From the NCBI GenBank assembly GCA_964035795.1, contig OZ038325.1, forward strand, positions 1,635,406 through 1,699,405: DNA of 64,000 nucleotides, given 5' to 3'. This document shows positions 54,172-64,000 of this stretch, piece by piece; position 1 is the stretch's first letter, and every line of letters begins with the position of its first letter. A model generated the notes under the pieces. It was not told the DNA's origin, ran no database searches, and saw only the letters and a program-made list of their open reading frames with translations. A program made the translations under genes and the position numbers. This DNA comes from Pterobdella sp. o SKG-2022 (taxonomy: Eukaryota > Annelida > Clitellata > Hirudinida > Piscicolidae).

Positions 54172-56552
54172 CAAGTTCTACCCACTCTCTTCTACCCCTA
54201 AACAAATCCTACCCACCACCCTCTGCTCTTCAACAAAACCACTCACCCCAGCTACCCCCAAACCAACCCTTCTTCCCCCACCTGTATTCGGGCCTCATTC
54301 AACTTTGTGATCCTTGCTAACTCATCTCTCACATAAATATCAGGGTAGTGGGACTTGGAGAAGGCTGACTCTAACTCTTGAAGCTGTTCTTGACTGAAGG
54401 TGGTTCGATGTCGTCTCCTCGCTGTGGTTTGTGGGTAGTGGTGCGATGATGGAATGGTGAGAGTTTTGGATGATAGTGGCGCAGTGGTGGAGTTGGAGGG
54501 TAGTGGTAGGTGTTGGGATGGAGTTTTTGTAAATTTTGGTTTATATTTTTGTTGAGAGGTTTATAGGTAAGGGACCGATTTTGTAATGGTGTAAAAAATT
54601 TCATGGCTCTCACCAATATTTTCAAAATGTCTCAAGTATTCGATACAAATGTATGAAGCTTAATGAACAGTTAAACAAAGTCAAACAAAATTACTTGTAT
54701 CTACCACAAAAGATGAATATAAATGTGGATATAAATAAAAATTTTAATAATAATAACAATAAAATTAATAATAAGAATAATAAAAAAATAACCTGGAGTA
54801 CCGCAATTATGGGAGAGGCTTGGTTGAGAGTTGTTGTTGAATGTATTGTTGTTATTGTTATTGTTATTATTGTTGTTATTATTTATTACATTGCTGTTAT
54901 TATTGATGTTGTTGGTTTGGAAGAGGGGATTTATTGTTGTGGGGGGTGGTTTGAATAATGTTGATGTCTTTAATGGTGACCTAAATGACGCGTTTTTGTT
55001 GTTTTGTAGGTATTCGTTGTTTTTGTTGATGAACGTTACTGGTGATGATGATGATGTTGAGTTTGGAGAGGGTGTTGTTGTTTTGTATTTTAAAATGTTG
55101 TTTTTGTTGTTGTTTGTTTTGTATTCGCTTGTTTTTTTATTGGCGGGCTGTTTGTTTATGGTGTTGGTTTTGTTTTGTTTATTGTTGTTGTTTTTTTTGT
55201 TTGTCTTGTTTGTTGGTGTTTTTGCTGAAGTTTTCAAATCGACCGTTTCCTCTTTGATTTCTTGATCTGTGTGCACAAACATTAACTAATGCATTCATTC
55301 AACGCAGATTTAAAATTGAATTTAAATAATAATAACCTCTTTTATTGTTTTTTTGGTAACTTTGGTGATTAGACGAATCGGAAGAGGAAAGAGAGGAAGA
55401 AGGAGAATGTTGTCGTTGGATTAGTTGCAACAAATGAGTTTCTTCCGGTTGTTTTAATGTTGATGGTTGTTGTTGTTGCTGTTGTTGTTGATACTGAAAC
55501 AAAAGATGTTGTTGCTGGTTGTTGGGGTTGTTGAGAGATTGGTGGTGGAAAGGGTTTTGGAAGAAAAAACTTTGTTGTTGTTGGTGTTGTTGATTGTGTT
55601 GTTGATGTTGAAGGTTGGTCAACAAACTGTGACCAAATACATTTTGGAACTTGTACTCGTAATCTGTAAATTATATCGAATATTATGCCACTCAACATTA
55701 ACATCAGGGTTTTAGTATTCTGTATATTTCCTCCTATATTAACTGAACCCAAAACAAAATTTTAGTAACTTCAAAACCTATATCAATCTTCTAAACCAAA
55801 AACACTGTTTGAATTTTATCTAATGACTGAAGCATCTCGTTAAATGGAAACACATTATCAGATGTTTGAAAATGAGAATCCACCTTACTGAAACCTTCAT
55901 ACGTTGGTTTCAGAGGGTGTTTTATATATTTGTATTGATATCAGCTTAGTTTTAAAAAACTTTTCATTTAAGTTACAATGGAAAATAAAAATCCGGAGTG
56001 TTTTGGTTAACAAATTTAACCGCTAAAGGCTGTGGTTTTTAGTTAACTCATTATTATTTTAACTTTATGGTTATGTGTTTTTTTACATATTGAAGCATTA
56101 AGCTATGAAGATTGTCAACATATTATGGAGATAAAAAGTTCCGTGAAATATAATTATTATTGGCTGCGGAAAAACACTATTCGGAAAGAAAATAATTTGT
56201 TTTGAATTTTTTTTATACTACTTTACAATGCTTCAAATTAATGGAGAAAAAATCTTTGTTAAAAATTTGTCTGGCTAAAAATTTCAATAGATAAAGTTTT
56301 TTTGATTTTATTGTTATACGATTTTTTATGATTAAAACTATCTTAACGCTTAATTTATTTTATTGTAGGATCCTAAACCAAAACTCCGCTATTTTAAGAG
56401 CAAAACAAATCCCTAGCTCGCCAAACACCCAAAAACACTATATTTCTAAAAGTAAAAAATAAAGCAAATCAATAAACTAATTTATAAAAAAAACAATTAT
56501 CAAGAGAAGGAGCCAATAGCTGTTCAACAATCCAGTACTAACCTTCATTCAT
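48229..56552 (-). CDS. Prop: Prop (prophet of Pit-1) paired-class homeobox transcription factor
   Basis: Exons in transcript order: 56543-56552 (tentative), 55337-55663, 54793-55266, 54282-54421, 50325-50464, 49862-50054, 48229-48312. Their total, 1,368 bp, is an exact multiple of three and every junction keeps phase (about 455 residues). The homeodomain (about 272-331) opens [20 protein letters not shown] and closes [19 protein letters not shown], with Gln at position 50. [18 protein letters not shown] and [16 protein letters not shown] are the PROP signature; PROP1 directs pituitary cell fate in vertebrates. The N-terminus is Gln- and Asn-rich. The end reads [14 protein letters not shown]...YQS. 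Shox or Phox2 are less likely because their homeodomains differ at these positions. Confidence 0.85.
48593..49653 (+). pseudogene. Non-LTR retrotransposon RT fragment inside a Prop intron
   Basis: Part one (about 48600-48916) reads STADN-like, then [31 protein letters not shown] and [13 protein letters not shown], an RT palm region with the PQGD motif but without the YxDD block. Part two (49069-49653) is a C-terminal region with [20 protein letters not shown] and [12 protein letters not shown]. Stops and frame changes separate the parts. It is antisense to Prop. Confidence 0.7.
49862..50054 (-). CDS. Prop: Prop exon 6
   Basis: Encodes [20 protein letters not shown], an Ala/Thr-rich stretch, and [13 protein letters not shown] before the donor GTGGGT. 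Without this splice the frame would stop at 49838, so a shorter isoform ending GGGLEG is possible. Confidence 0.75.
50325..50464 (-). CDS. Prop: Prop homeodomain exon, recognition helix
   Basis: It begins [20 protein letters not shown], completing the homeodomain, then continues [20 protein letters not shown]. Acceptor CTCCCAG, phase 0; donor GTGGGA, phase 2. Confidence 0.92.
51244..51601 (+). repeat. (GGAT)n tetranucleotide microsatellite
   Basis: About 350 bp of GGATGGATGGATAGA-type units, in the large Prop intron. Long open frames on both strands are repeat artefacts. Confidence 0.95.
53100..53294 (-). CDS. Unrecognised short open frame (possible exon or gene remnant)
   Basis: About 64 codons reading [40 protein letters not shown] and [20 protein letters not shown]. 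The balanced, charged composition looks protein-like and unlike the surrounding low-complexity frames. There is no in-frame ATG at its start; an ATG in another frame lies just upstream, as if one indel separated them. CACGTG, TGACGTCA and ACTTCCGG motifs sit immediately upstream. I do not recognise the family. It lies inside a Prop intron on the same strand. Confidence 0.3.
   Translation of the reverse strand: MDDILKASRWSHKKSKLAKIAIDVESGFEFEILLKIRFKKHIEDLENKGILDKKGSYRLLVMDF
54282..54421 (-). CDS. Prop: Prop homeodomain exon, helices 1-2 and start of 3
   Basis: A 140-bp exon after the acceptor AAACCACAG encodes homeodomain residues 1-46 and ends EARIQ exactly at the position-46/47 intron typical of paired-class genes. 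The donor GTGGGGG is the start of a strongly G-rich intron. Confidence 0.92.
54793..55663 (-). CDS. Prop: Prop N-terminal low-complexity exons (2 and 3)
   Basis: Exon 2 (55337-55663) begins [18 protein letters not shown] and then turns Gln/His/Ser-rich. Exon 3 (54793-55266) begins [13 protein letters not shown], becomes Asn/Lys/Thr-rich with a long Asn run, and ends HNCGTP. The intron between them (55267-55336) is only 70 bp. Such tracts are common in homeobox activation or repression regions. Confidence 0.75.
56543..56552 (-). CDS. Prop: Prop candidate first coding exon (Met-Asn-Glu)
   Basis: ATGAATGAAG followed by GTTAGT supplies exactly the phase-1 donor needed by exon 2. It lies about 40 bp downstream of a TATA box on the same strand. 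It is too short for sequence support; phase and promoter position are the evidence. Confidence 0.45.
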
Positions 56553-56590
56553 TCTGTAACGACTCTAACGACATAATAAGATTTTCTCCA

Positions 56591-56598
56591 TTTATATA
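56591..56598 (-). promoter_or_regulatory. Candidate TATA box of Prop
   Basis: On the minus strand GGCTATATAAATGG gives a strong TATATAAA. An initiation site 25-30 bases on would fall at about 56562-56568, just before the candidate ATG at 56550-56552. Confidence 0.45.
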
Positions 56599-56599
56599 G

Positions 56600-59500
56600 C
56601 CACGTCTGCATCATGTCTTGAGAGTTTAAGTTGAATCGTGTGTTTCTGAGCGGTTCTTAAGGAGCATTTTCCAGGTAATATTTATTTTGAAGTTATTTTT
56701 CAATTGGAAAACTGTTTGAACCATTTTTTTAAACTCTATTTTAACGTATAAAATTCTTAATTTTTGTCCGTATCAAGAAATTGAATTGGGCAAATGAAAT
56801 TATTCAATGGTCGGAGCTCCGCCTACCTTATTAGTTTTAACCAATCGCCATTCAGGTCTATTTAATCACATCCAGCCAATAAGAGTGAAATATTTTTAAT
56901 GTTTCAGTTTATTGATAAAACCTTATATTAATATCAAATTCTGCATCAATATTCCATTTAATTAAATATTCTCAAAACTAAAAGTTATTTCTCAAAATTT
57001 TTTCGAGGATAATATAGTTTTTAGAAATTTTAATTAGAAGAGAAGAAGAAATTTCCAATAGGAAAAGCAGTAATAATGAAAAAAAGCTGGAAAAAAAAAT
57101 ATTTTAAAACTTGGAAAAATAAATCAAAAATTCACTAAATACAGGAAACTTCTTTATTTTCTTCAGACAAATATCGCTTTACGAGTCACAACTTTTTTAT
57201 ATTCTGCATAATTTAATGATTCGTCTCATCAAAAACTACAATCTAAAACAACATGGGTTATAAATGATGTTTTCAATTAACCAAATAACACAAACCCTTC
57301 CTTAACTCACATTATCAAGTGAAGCATACTAACTTAAACAAAACCTCAATAACAAGACCAACCCATGGCAAAATATCACATATTTATAAACTCAATCGTT
57401 TATACTTTGAATAAGAACTAAAGTTTCCGAAAAATTCAACTTTTCATATTTTCATAGTTTATTCTCAAAAGTATACTAATGAATTATGACAAAGTTGAAT
57501 TTTCAAAAAATTTTAGTTTCTGTTTAAAAAAAATGAATCTAAAAATTCATCATTATTCTAAATCAAGAAATTCTGAATAAAAAAAGAGACATAAGATGTT
57601 TCAAAAAAGACTCAGGCATCATTCTCTACATTATCTGTAACAGTGTTTTTTGCCTCAATGCAGAGCGATACAAAATTGGATTATTTTTCCATAGCTTGTC
57701 TCATATTCTCTGTTTTCTGTTTGTATATTCATAGATTTTCACAGTTTTTCTTCAATTCAACTGCTTTTGGTTGTTTTGTTAGTTTTTAGTTTTAGTTTGG
57801 TGTTCTACGTAACGCATTATAGTTGAAATGAAATTTTTTTTACGACAAGTGCAGAAGCTTATGAAATATTATCTGTTCATTACAGTTTAAACAACTCACT
57901 AACACAACAGGTAATTTTTCTATAATAAAAATTATGCTCTCAACAAATGAAGGATGGTTCCATGAAGAATTGAAAATGAAAACTATTGAGTGCATCAACC
58001 TATGAAAGACATTGAGGAATAATTTGTATATACAAGCTGAAAATATTGTCATTATATATATTTGAATATTCAATATAAATATAAAACTAATAATATTAAT
58101 AAAAAACATTGAGATTAAACATGAATAAGAAACAAAAACTGCTTTGAAAATCTTCAATACTTCCGCCATAAGAGCTTTTGGAGGACTTTCAAGATAGTCT
58201 CCACTATAAAGCTTTCCAAAAGCGTTTTAAAAATTAAAAATAACATTTATTTTTGTAGTTTAAATTTTTGGGTGACAGTTTATTGGGTATAGTGTTTGGA
58301 TGTTGGTTTCAAAGCTTCAAGGGTTAGTAATGTAAGATTACACAGTATCGAACAGCGTGGGCATTTAGTGGATCTTGTAAAATATTTAAATAAATTTTTT
58401 GTTGGAATATTTTATTGAGCAAAAACTTGCATTGATGTTATAGTTTTTTTTTATGTAAAAAAGAATACCAAATTTAAGTTTACAATTTAGTGGTCTACAG
58501 TTCAAAAATAAATTTATCCTTCATTTTTTGTTCAAATAACATAAAAACCACTAAAACATTACTGAGAAATTAAGAAATAGCTTAAATACAAAGCGCTTCA
58601 AAAAGAGCGATAATAAATACACATAACTTGTAAACTAAAAATAACTTTGTAAAAAGAGCGATAATTAATACACCCTGTGAAAATGTGTGCGAATTGGTAC
58701 ACGCAACAATTCATATGTTGCCACGTCTGTCCATCTATTGTACCTCTTCATTTACCTCCTGTTTGAATGATGGTTCTGAGTTTTTTGAGTTTTGTTTAAT
58801 TTTTTTTTTGTTTTTTATTGATTTAATTTTTTCTATTTTTTTGATTTAATTTTTATGTAGACGAATTATTTCATAGATTTTTTTTAAATTACCGGTTTAT
58901 TTTGCTATTAATTAAATTATTTAATCTATTTTGATTCAAATATAATATAATAATTCAAATTATGTTTTTATTTTTTTTTAGCTAAATTATTAACATCATA
59001 ATAACAAATTAAATCAATTATAGAAAAGTATATCACCCACTTTCATACCCTCGCACCATAATAGTCAGTACACACACAGTTGCAGCGTCTCTCATCTTTC
59101 CTTGTAACCACATAACGATTTTACACTAGCCACAAAAAAATAAGTATATTTAAAAACACAAATAAATTTTATTGAAAATACCTAAAAATATTACTTAGTT
59201 AAAGAAAAGCTTTGTATTTCAATCAAATTTAATTGTGTGACAAGGTTAATCAGTTAAAAATATTCTTCTTGTGTAATCCATTGGGCTCTTTTCATTTTGC
59301 TCCCTGATCATAATAATTCAATCTGAACCAATCTATCATAATTTAATATTGGCCTAATCTATCAGCACCAATCTGTATAGCACCCATGAAGCTATGGGAA
59401 ACAAACACAAAGTATAACTAAATTCATTGAGCAAAATAAATAGCTATAATTTTCGATAAGTTTAGCCTTATCATAAAATATTAGCAAAAAAAGATATCAA

Positions 59501-59810
59501 ATGTTTTATCATAGATTGTTAAAATACATTAATGCAAGCTTGGAAATCCTACATTCTCAGGGACAGAGTCTTATTGTGAACTTTTTGCGTTTTCACGACT
59601 TTTTTTTTATACTTTTAACACAGTATCTTAATCAAGCTTTTGAGCTGTTTTGTTTTTGTTTCCTTTTCTTACCTGTTTTGCGATTATAAGAATATTAACT
59701 GTAGAAATTGAAGGAAGAACCATAGTTTGAGAAATCATCACTTCACTTTTTAATGGTTTAGGAATTAACGATAAACGAATAATTGCAATAATAATGATAA
59801 TAATAATGAG
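56600..59810. other. Gene-free stretch between Prop and the DNAJC3 fragment
   Basis: AT-rich DNA with a degraded copy of the 17850-type foldback element near 57425-57535 and inverted CCAAT-like motifs near 56850 and 56877. I looked on the plus strand for TPR or J-domain coding segments that would belong upstream of DNAJC3 and found none. Confidence 0.45.
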
Positions 59811-60343
59811 GGAGAAGAAAAGCAGAAGGCGGAGAATATGTTCATCGACATAGCGGCAGCCAAAGAGGTCCTAACAGATCCAGGTGTGTGGAGTTGTGAG
59901 GTGTTTTGTTGCTGTGTGATCGCTTATAATATTCAACTGGTTGTAAGTTTCTCTGTGGTTTGAATCGACCTAGTGATGTTTCTAAAACCCAGTATTAATT
60001 TCGATGTTTTTCTGCTTGAACATGGACCACTGCGAGGCTGTGATTTACACTCAATTCCATGATTGTTTCAAACAATTATATTATTACATAGTATATTTAT
60101 CGCACAAAATTTTCTACTTCATTCTACCAACCCTTGTACATGTTTTTTTACCTACCGACCCAACAACAATCCATCCTACCCACCAATCCACACCCTACCC
60201 ATCAACCCACACCAGAAAAACGTCAAAAGTTCGATCAAGGAGAAGACCCACTGGATCCTGAAACACAACAGGGTCAGCAGTGGCACGAGGGATTCAAGCC
60301 TTTTGGTCACGGGGGCTTCCAATTTAAATTCCACTTCGGATGA
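59811..60343 (+). CDS. DNAJC3: DNAJC3 (p58IPK) C-terminal two exons (3'-end fragment)
   Basis: Exon A (about 59811-59883) encodes EEKQKAENMFIDIAAAKEVL and TDP, the end of the J-domain. Exon B (60216-60343) encodes EKRQKFDQGEDPLDPETQQG, then GFKPFGHGGFQFKFHFG and a stop. The join is phase 1 with donor GTGTGT and acceptor ACACCAG. DNAJC3 is an ER-lumenal HSP70 co-chaperone with nine TPRs and a C-terminal J-domain; here the HPD-containing part of the J-domain and all TPRs are missing. The left border of exon A is a poor acceptor in AAT-repeat DNA. It may be a displaced 3' fragment or the visible end of a gene whose other exons I missed. Confidence 0.75.
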
Positions 60344-60442
60344 TCACAACTATATCTGTTGTTGTTATTATTTTATTGCTTTTGTTTCTATTATTAAACC
60401 TCATTTTTGTTCACCGTAAATATTGTTATATTTATTTATAAA

Positions 60443-60448
60443 AATAAA
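60443..60448 (+). terminator. Candidate polyadenylation signal after the DNAJC3 exon
   Basis: AATAAA lies 100 bp past the stop codon in AAAAATAAAGC. Confidence 0.45.
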
Positions 60449-61239
60449 GCTTAATTTGATTGGCTCGTCATCTTGTCACGTGGAACCGAGAGAATTCATC
60501 TTCATGTCCTATTTGTAGTTTATTCAAGGTTTATCATAATTAAAATATCCTACTTCAGTTATAACTTTTCAATATTTGTTTATTAATGTTTTGGTTTTTT
60601 TTAACTTTTCCACTTGTATTGTTATTTTTCATTCAAAATCTTAAAAGCCCATGTTTTCATAATGTGATGGTAACGGTTTAGATCCATGGAATGTGCACTG
60701 ATTTTTGAATTTATAAGAGAATTTAAGTTTGGATTAGTTATTTTTATCTAAAGAATTGCCTTCATTTAACAACCATTCATTGTGAATATTTTTCTTGTCA
60801 TTAAATGAAAAGATACCAAGCAATTTTTGAATTTTTTATTATATCAGCTCCAAGTGGTATAAAGATGTAAGATGGAAAAAAAATCGGTTTTTGATCACTG
60901 GTTTTAAGCACTGAACTCTTTTTCTCCGTGGTAACTCGGTTTGTAGGTCTGCTCCACATTTTATTTATAACGTGTAACAATGCCAAATTATGAGACGTCG
61001 TATTTTTTATTTTCGAAAAAAAACACTGACACTTGAAATTGATTAGAATTGAAACCATCTTTGTGCTATGTGTAGGTATATTAACATTTGATTTCAAATG
61101 AAAACGTTAGTTTTATTTCAAAAACTTTACAATCAACTGAATATACAATTTAAAATATGGTTTTATTAATTCTATCCTTTTATTCTCTATCTTCCAGTAA
61201 TTGAATGAATACCAATTGCAAAAACTCAAGCAGTTCTGG

Positions 61240-61850
61240 CCCTCCTCCTTTCTCATTCAGGCTGGAGACCGGCAATGGCGGAGTTACCAGGCACTGCCTA
61301 GTCGGCTGAGAGCTGGTTACTGAGAGTAAAGTGAGAGTAGAAAAGTTGTAGAATTACTGGGCTGGGGAGTGTACAGAGCTGGTTGGGGTAAAGAACGGGT
61401 GAGGACCATATGCTTCCCACAAGTGTTCCAGAACCGCCTTCTTGACCGTTGGATCAGATTGATCTCGTCCACCCAATCCGCCGGAGCTGGTTCACATGAG
61501 ATACACGGGCTGCAAAGGTCAGTGTAGAAGGATGGCTGGGGTAAAGAAAGAATGAGGGCCATGTGCTTTTTACAAAATTGTTCCAGAACCGCCTTCTTGG
61601 TCGTTGGATCAGTGATCTCATCCGCCCAATCCGCCGGAGCTGGTTCACATGGGAAACACAGGCTGCAAAGTACAGGGCTGGTTGGAGAAGAGTACGGGTG
61701 AGGGCCATGTGCTTTCTAAAAAAATGTTCCAGAACCGCCTTCTTGGTCGTTGGATCATAGTGATCTCATCCGCCCAATCCGCCGGAGCTGGTTCACATGG
61801 GAAACACAGGATGCAAAGGTCAGTGTACAGGGCTGGTTGTACTTTTTTGA
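61240..61850 (+). repeat. GC-rich tandem repeat, three ~150-bp units
   Basis: The block GTTCCAGAACCGCCTTCTTG ... CCAATCCGCCGGAGCTGGTT ... recurs starting at 61424, 61580 and 61725, with spacings of about 156 and 145 bp. Base composition is far richer in GC than anything around it. Open frames exist on the minus strand in each unit but differ between units and match no family I know. Confidence 0.75.
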
Positions 61851-62257
61851 TTTTTGAAGACTTCAATTCCCACAAAGTCTTGTCTACAGTTTAGTTTTGA
61901 ATTATCGAGCCGCTTTATATAAAGGAAACAAACAAGTAAAAACGTCGTATTTATCAAAAGAAACTTTATAGGCTGTCTTAATTTAATTTATTTTTTTGCA
62001 CTATATTAACGATTTAAAAAAAATAAAACTAGAATAAAAACTGTGAAAAAATATTTTTTAAAAGTAGATTTTATATAAATTATAACAGACTTTTTTCAAA
62101 CGATGTCTAGGTCATTCTCAATTAGTTAAGTTTCCAAGATTTGATATTTTTATATTAAGATTATAGAAAAGTGAACTAAGTGGGTCATTTTTGAGCCAGT
62201 CATTTATTCATTTGCCACTACTCAAGAGCAACTATGCACTTCTCGTGCATACTTATG

Positions 62258-62326
62258 TGCAAACAAACAGACAAACAAAAAAAACAAACAAACAAGCAAA
62301 AAACAAACAAACAAATAATAAAACAA
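62258..62326 (+). repeat. (CAAA)n simple repeat
   Basis: Runs of CAAACAAACAAA with AAAAAAC interruptions, immediately upstream of the LINE endonuclease fragment. Confidence 0.85.
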
Positions 62327-62389
62327 AGATGGCACTACCACGGAAACAGAGCTGGCCGAAAATTTAAAGAAAGACGACGATAACATCTT

Positions 62390-63115
62390 CAGTCTATTTC
62401 TTCTTCACGGCCTTCTGCATACCTTCATGAAATAGTGGAGAAAGATTCTCCTATTTCTTTTGGTTTTCTCAACATCAGCTCATTACATAACAAGGTCGAG
62501 GGTGTTTTAGAAATAATGAAAATGAAGAAAATTGATGGATTGTTTTTAGCTGAAACATGGCATGATTTAGACTCAGTTTGTATCAGCTTACTCAGACAGA
62601 AAGGTATGAAAGTTCATGAATAGGCATGACAAAGGAAGTCTGACAAAATCAATAAACTTTCTACCAACCATGGAGGAGTCGCAGCTGCTGTCAATGCTGG
62701 ATTTGAACTTTTGCCACTGCAAGTTGCTAAACAGTCTAATCATTTTGAGCACATCTGTGGTAGAATCAGTTCAAAGTCTAGATCTGTTGTCTTGGTTGTG
62801 TATCGAACAGGTTATGCTTCTTGTGGCTTTTATGATGATTTTTCAAAGATCATGAACACCTTGTCAACCTACAATGAAGAAGTTATAATCTTAGGAGGCT
62901 TTAACTTTCACTTGGAACAAGCTGATGATACATTTACTCAAAATTTTTGTAACTTTTTCACTCATTTTCATTCATCTATAGACCAACCAACTCATAAATT
63001 AGCGTGAAGGGCTGGAAAGAATGAAAATTTACCATATTAGAACTGATTCTATTATATATATAATTTAAAGTGGTCTTGAAGACCTTATCAGTTTTATACT
63101 ACTATAATAATATTC
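62390..63115 (+). mobile_element. LINE derivative: endonuclease domain joined directly to the 3' tail
   Basis: From about 62395 the frame reads PISFGFLNISSLHNKVEGVL and DGLFLAETWHDLDSVCISLL, the same endonuclease family as 6325-6450. A stop and frame change near 62622 follow, then HGGVAAAVNAGF, VVLVVYRTGY, EEVIILGGFNFHLE and QPTHKLA. A stop at 63004-63006 follows, and within 70 bp the 3' stem-loop tail (AAAGTGGTCTTGAAGACC ... ACTACTATAATAA). The whole RT is missing. Confidence 0.75.
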
Positions 63116-63694
63116 GTTATTTGTTTTTTGTTTGTTTGTTCCAACGTTATAGTTGTTCTATTAGACGTATCTTATTATTATGCGCTTCGGTATTAAATAT
63201 GAATATTTAAAATCTATATTTTTAAAAGTTTCAAAAATTTTGCATAATGGGGTAAGTTGTTCAATTTTATAATAAAATTTATTCAATTTAAAAGTCAAGA
63301 AAAAATGTTTTTAAGACTGAAAAGCTATTAATTAGTTCAACAATTTACTTGCAAAATACATGCTTAGAAGGGTTCACAGAATTATAACTTTTACATGAGT
63401 TGAAATAATCATTTTGCAATTGAAATTAAACTTGTTTATTAATTTATAAGCAATGCATTCAAGTATCAAATTTTTTTAAAGAGATAACTAAGTATAATCA
63501 AATCTCAAAATGGTAGTTACATAATAAAAATTAAAATAATAAATAAAAAATAATCATCAGAATATTTCATGAAAATGTGTATATGTTTAAAAACTCAAAT
63601 CATTATGAAAGTTTAATATGTAAAACTTTTTCAACAAAGGCTTCCATCATATTCAACCAAAAAGCAAAACAAATATTTCTAACACCAATAAACT

Positions 63695-63700
63695 TTTATT
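63695..63700 (-). terminator. Candidate polyadenylation signal of the right-edge gene
   Basis: AATAAA on the minus strand, at the expected distance from the stop codon at 63740-63742. Confidence 0.35.
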
Positions 63701-63739
63701 AAAATGATTATATAAATGCATTAACTCTTTGGGCTCCTC

Positions 63740-63783
63740 TTAAGCACATTCAATTTTCTTACCACCACCAGTCTTGTCTTCAT
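63740..63783 (-). CDS. Terminal coding exon of an unidentified gene beyond the right edge
   Basis: On the minus strand a good acceptor (TTGTGTTTTAG) is followed by EDKTGGGKKIECA and a stop, then AATAAA 40 bp downstream (63695-63700). The exon starts in phase 1. It is too short to name; the 5' part would lie past position 64000. Confidence 0.35.
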
Positions 63784-64000
63784 CTAAAACACAACCTTTT
63801 GATGAAGAAATTCAAACCAAATACTCATAATCTATATCAACTTTGCATACATAAATATCAAACTTTATTTACATCTACTGATAATAAACTTGAAGTTTAT
63901 ACATCCATCAACTTTTTATTCACATCCACTAACAATAATATACAAACTTCAAGTTCACACATAATAACTTTCTTCTAATATTTTTTCTTGTTACTTATCA

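Noticed and set aside
57840..58169. 109-codon minus-strand hydrophobic frame
   Set aside because: Ile/Phe-rich translation of AT-rich DNA with no conserved motif; judged spurious.

Overview
The window is nuclear DNA of an animal. It is strongly AT-rich, has GT–AG introns, many microsatellites and several dead non-LTR retrotransposons. Host genes are multi-exon: a neuroligin-like adhesion protein, srGAP, a paired-class homeobox gene, a DNAJC3 fragment and RAB5IF. That gene set points to a bilaterian. The homeodomain and neuroligin-like motifs look most like invertebrate (protostome) versions, but I cannot name the species. Exon boundaries were built by hand from splice sites, reading phase and protein similarity.

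Layout. (1) Positions 1–23523, minus strand: a neuroligin-like, catalytically dead cholinesterase-fold gene in six visible exons, running off the left edge. Its long introns hold a dead R2/NeSL-type LINE end, a second LINE C-terminus, a nearly complete but broken CR1-like LINE, an 850-bp TAG/TAA repeat, a TATC microsatellite, a tRNA-like SINE and a foldback element with a 20-copy 16-bp array. (2) 23524–27968: gene-poor, with one 5'-truncated LINE. (3) 27969–31585: an intronless glomulin gene (minus) head-to-head with four-exon RAB5IF (plus), 245 bp apart. (4) 32106–47761, minus: srGAP, about 21 coding exons encoding F-BAR, RhoGAP and SH3 domains plus a Ser/Pro/Gln-rich tail. It is tail-to-tail with RAB5IF. 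(5) 48229–56552, minus: a Prop (prophet of Pit-1) homeobox gene in seven exons with a candidate TATA promoter, ending less than 500 bp before the srGAP start codon. (6) 59811–60343, plus: the last two coding exons of DNAJC3 with no upstream exons found. (7) 60.4–64 kb: a GC-rich tandem repeat, an endonuclease-only LINE derivative, and the terminal exon of an unidentified minus-strand gene.

The genes are not one pathway: synaptic adhesion, ubiquitin-ligase inhibition, ER membrane-protein biogenesis, Rho signalling/membrane bending and neuroendocrine transcription are neighbours. What ties the region together is structural. All seven recognisable LINE coding remnants lie on the plus strand, and the intronic ones are antisense to their hosts. 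Many srGAP and Prop introns begin with G-runs and end in C/A-rich tracts or CA repeats, so the two ends of an intron are often complementary.
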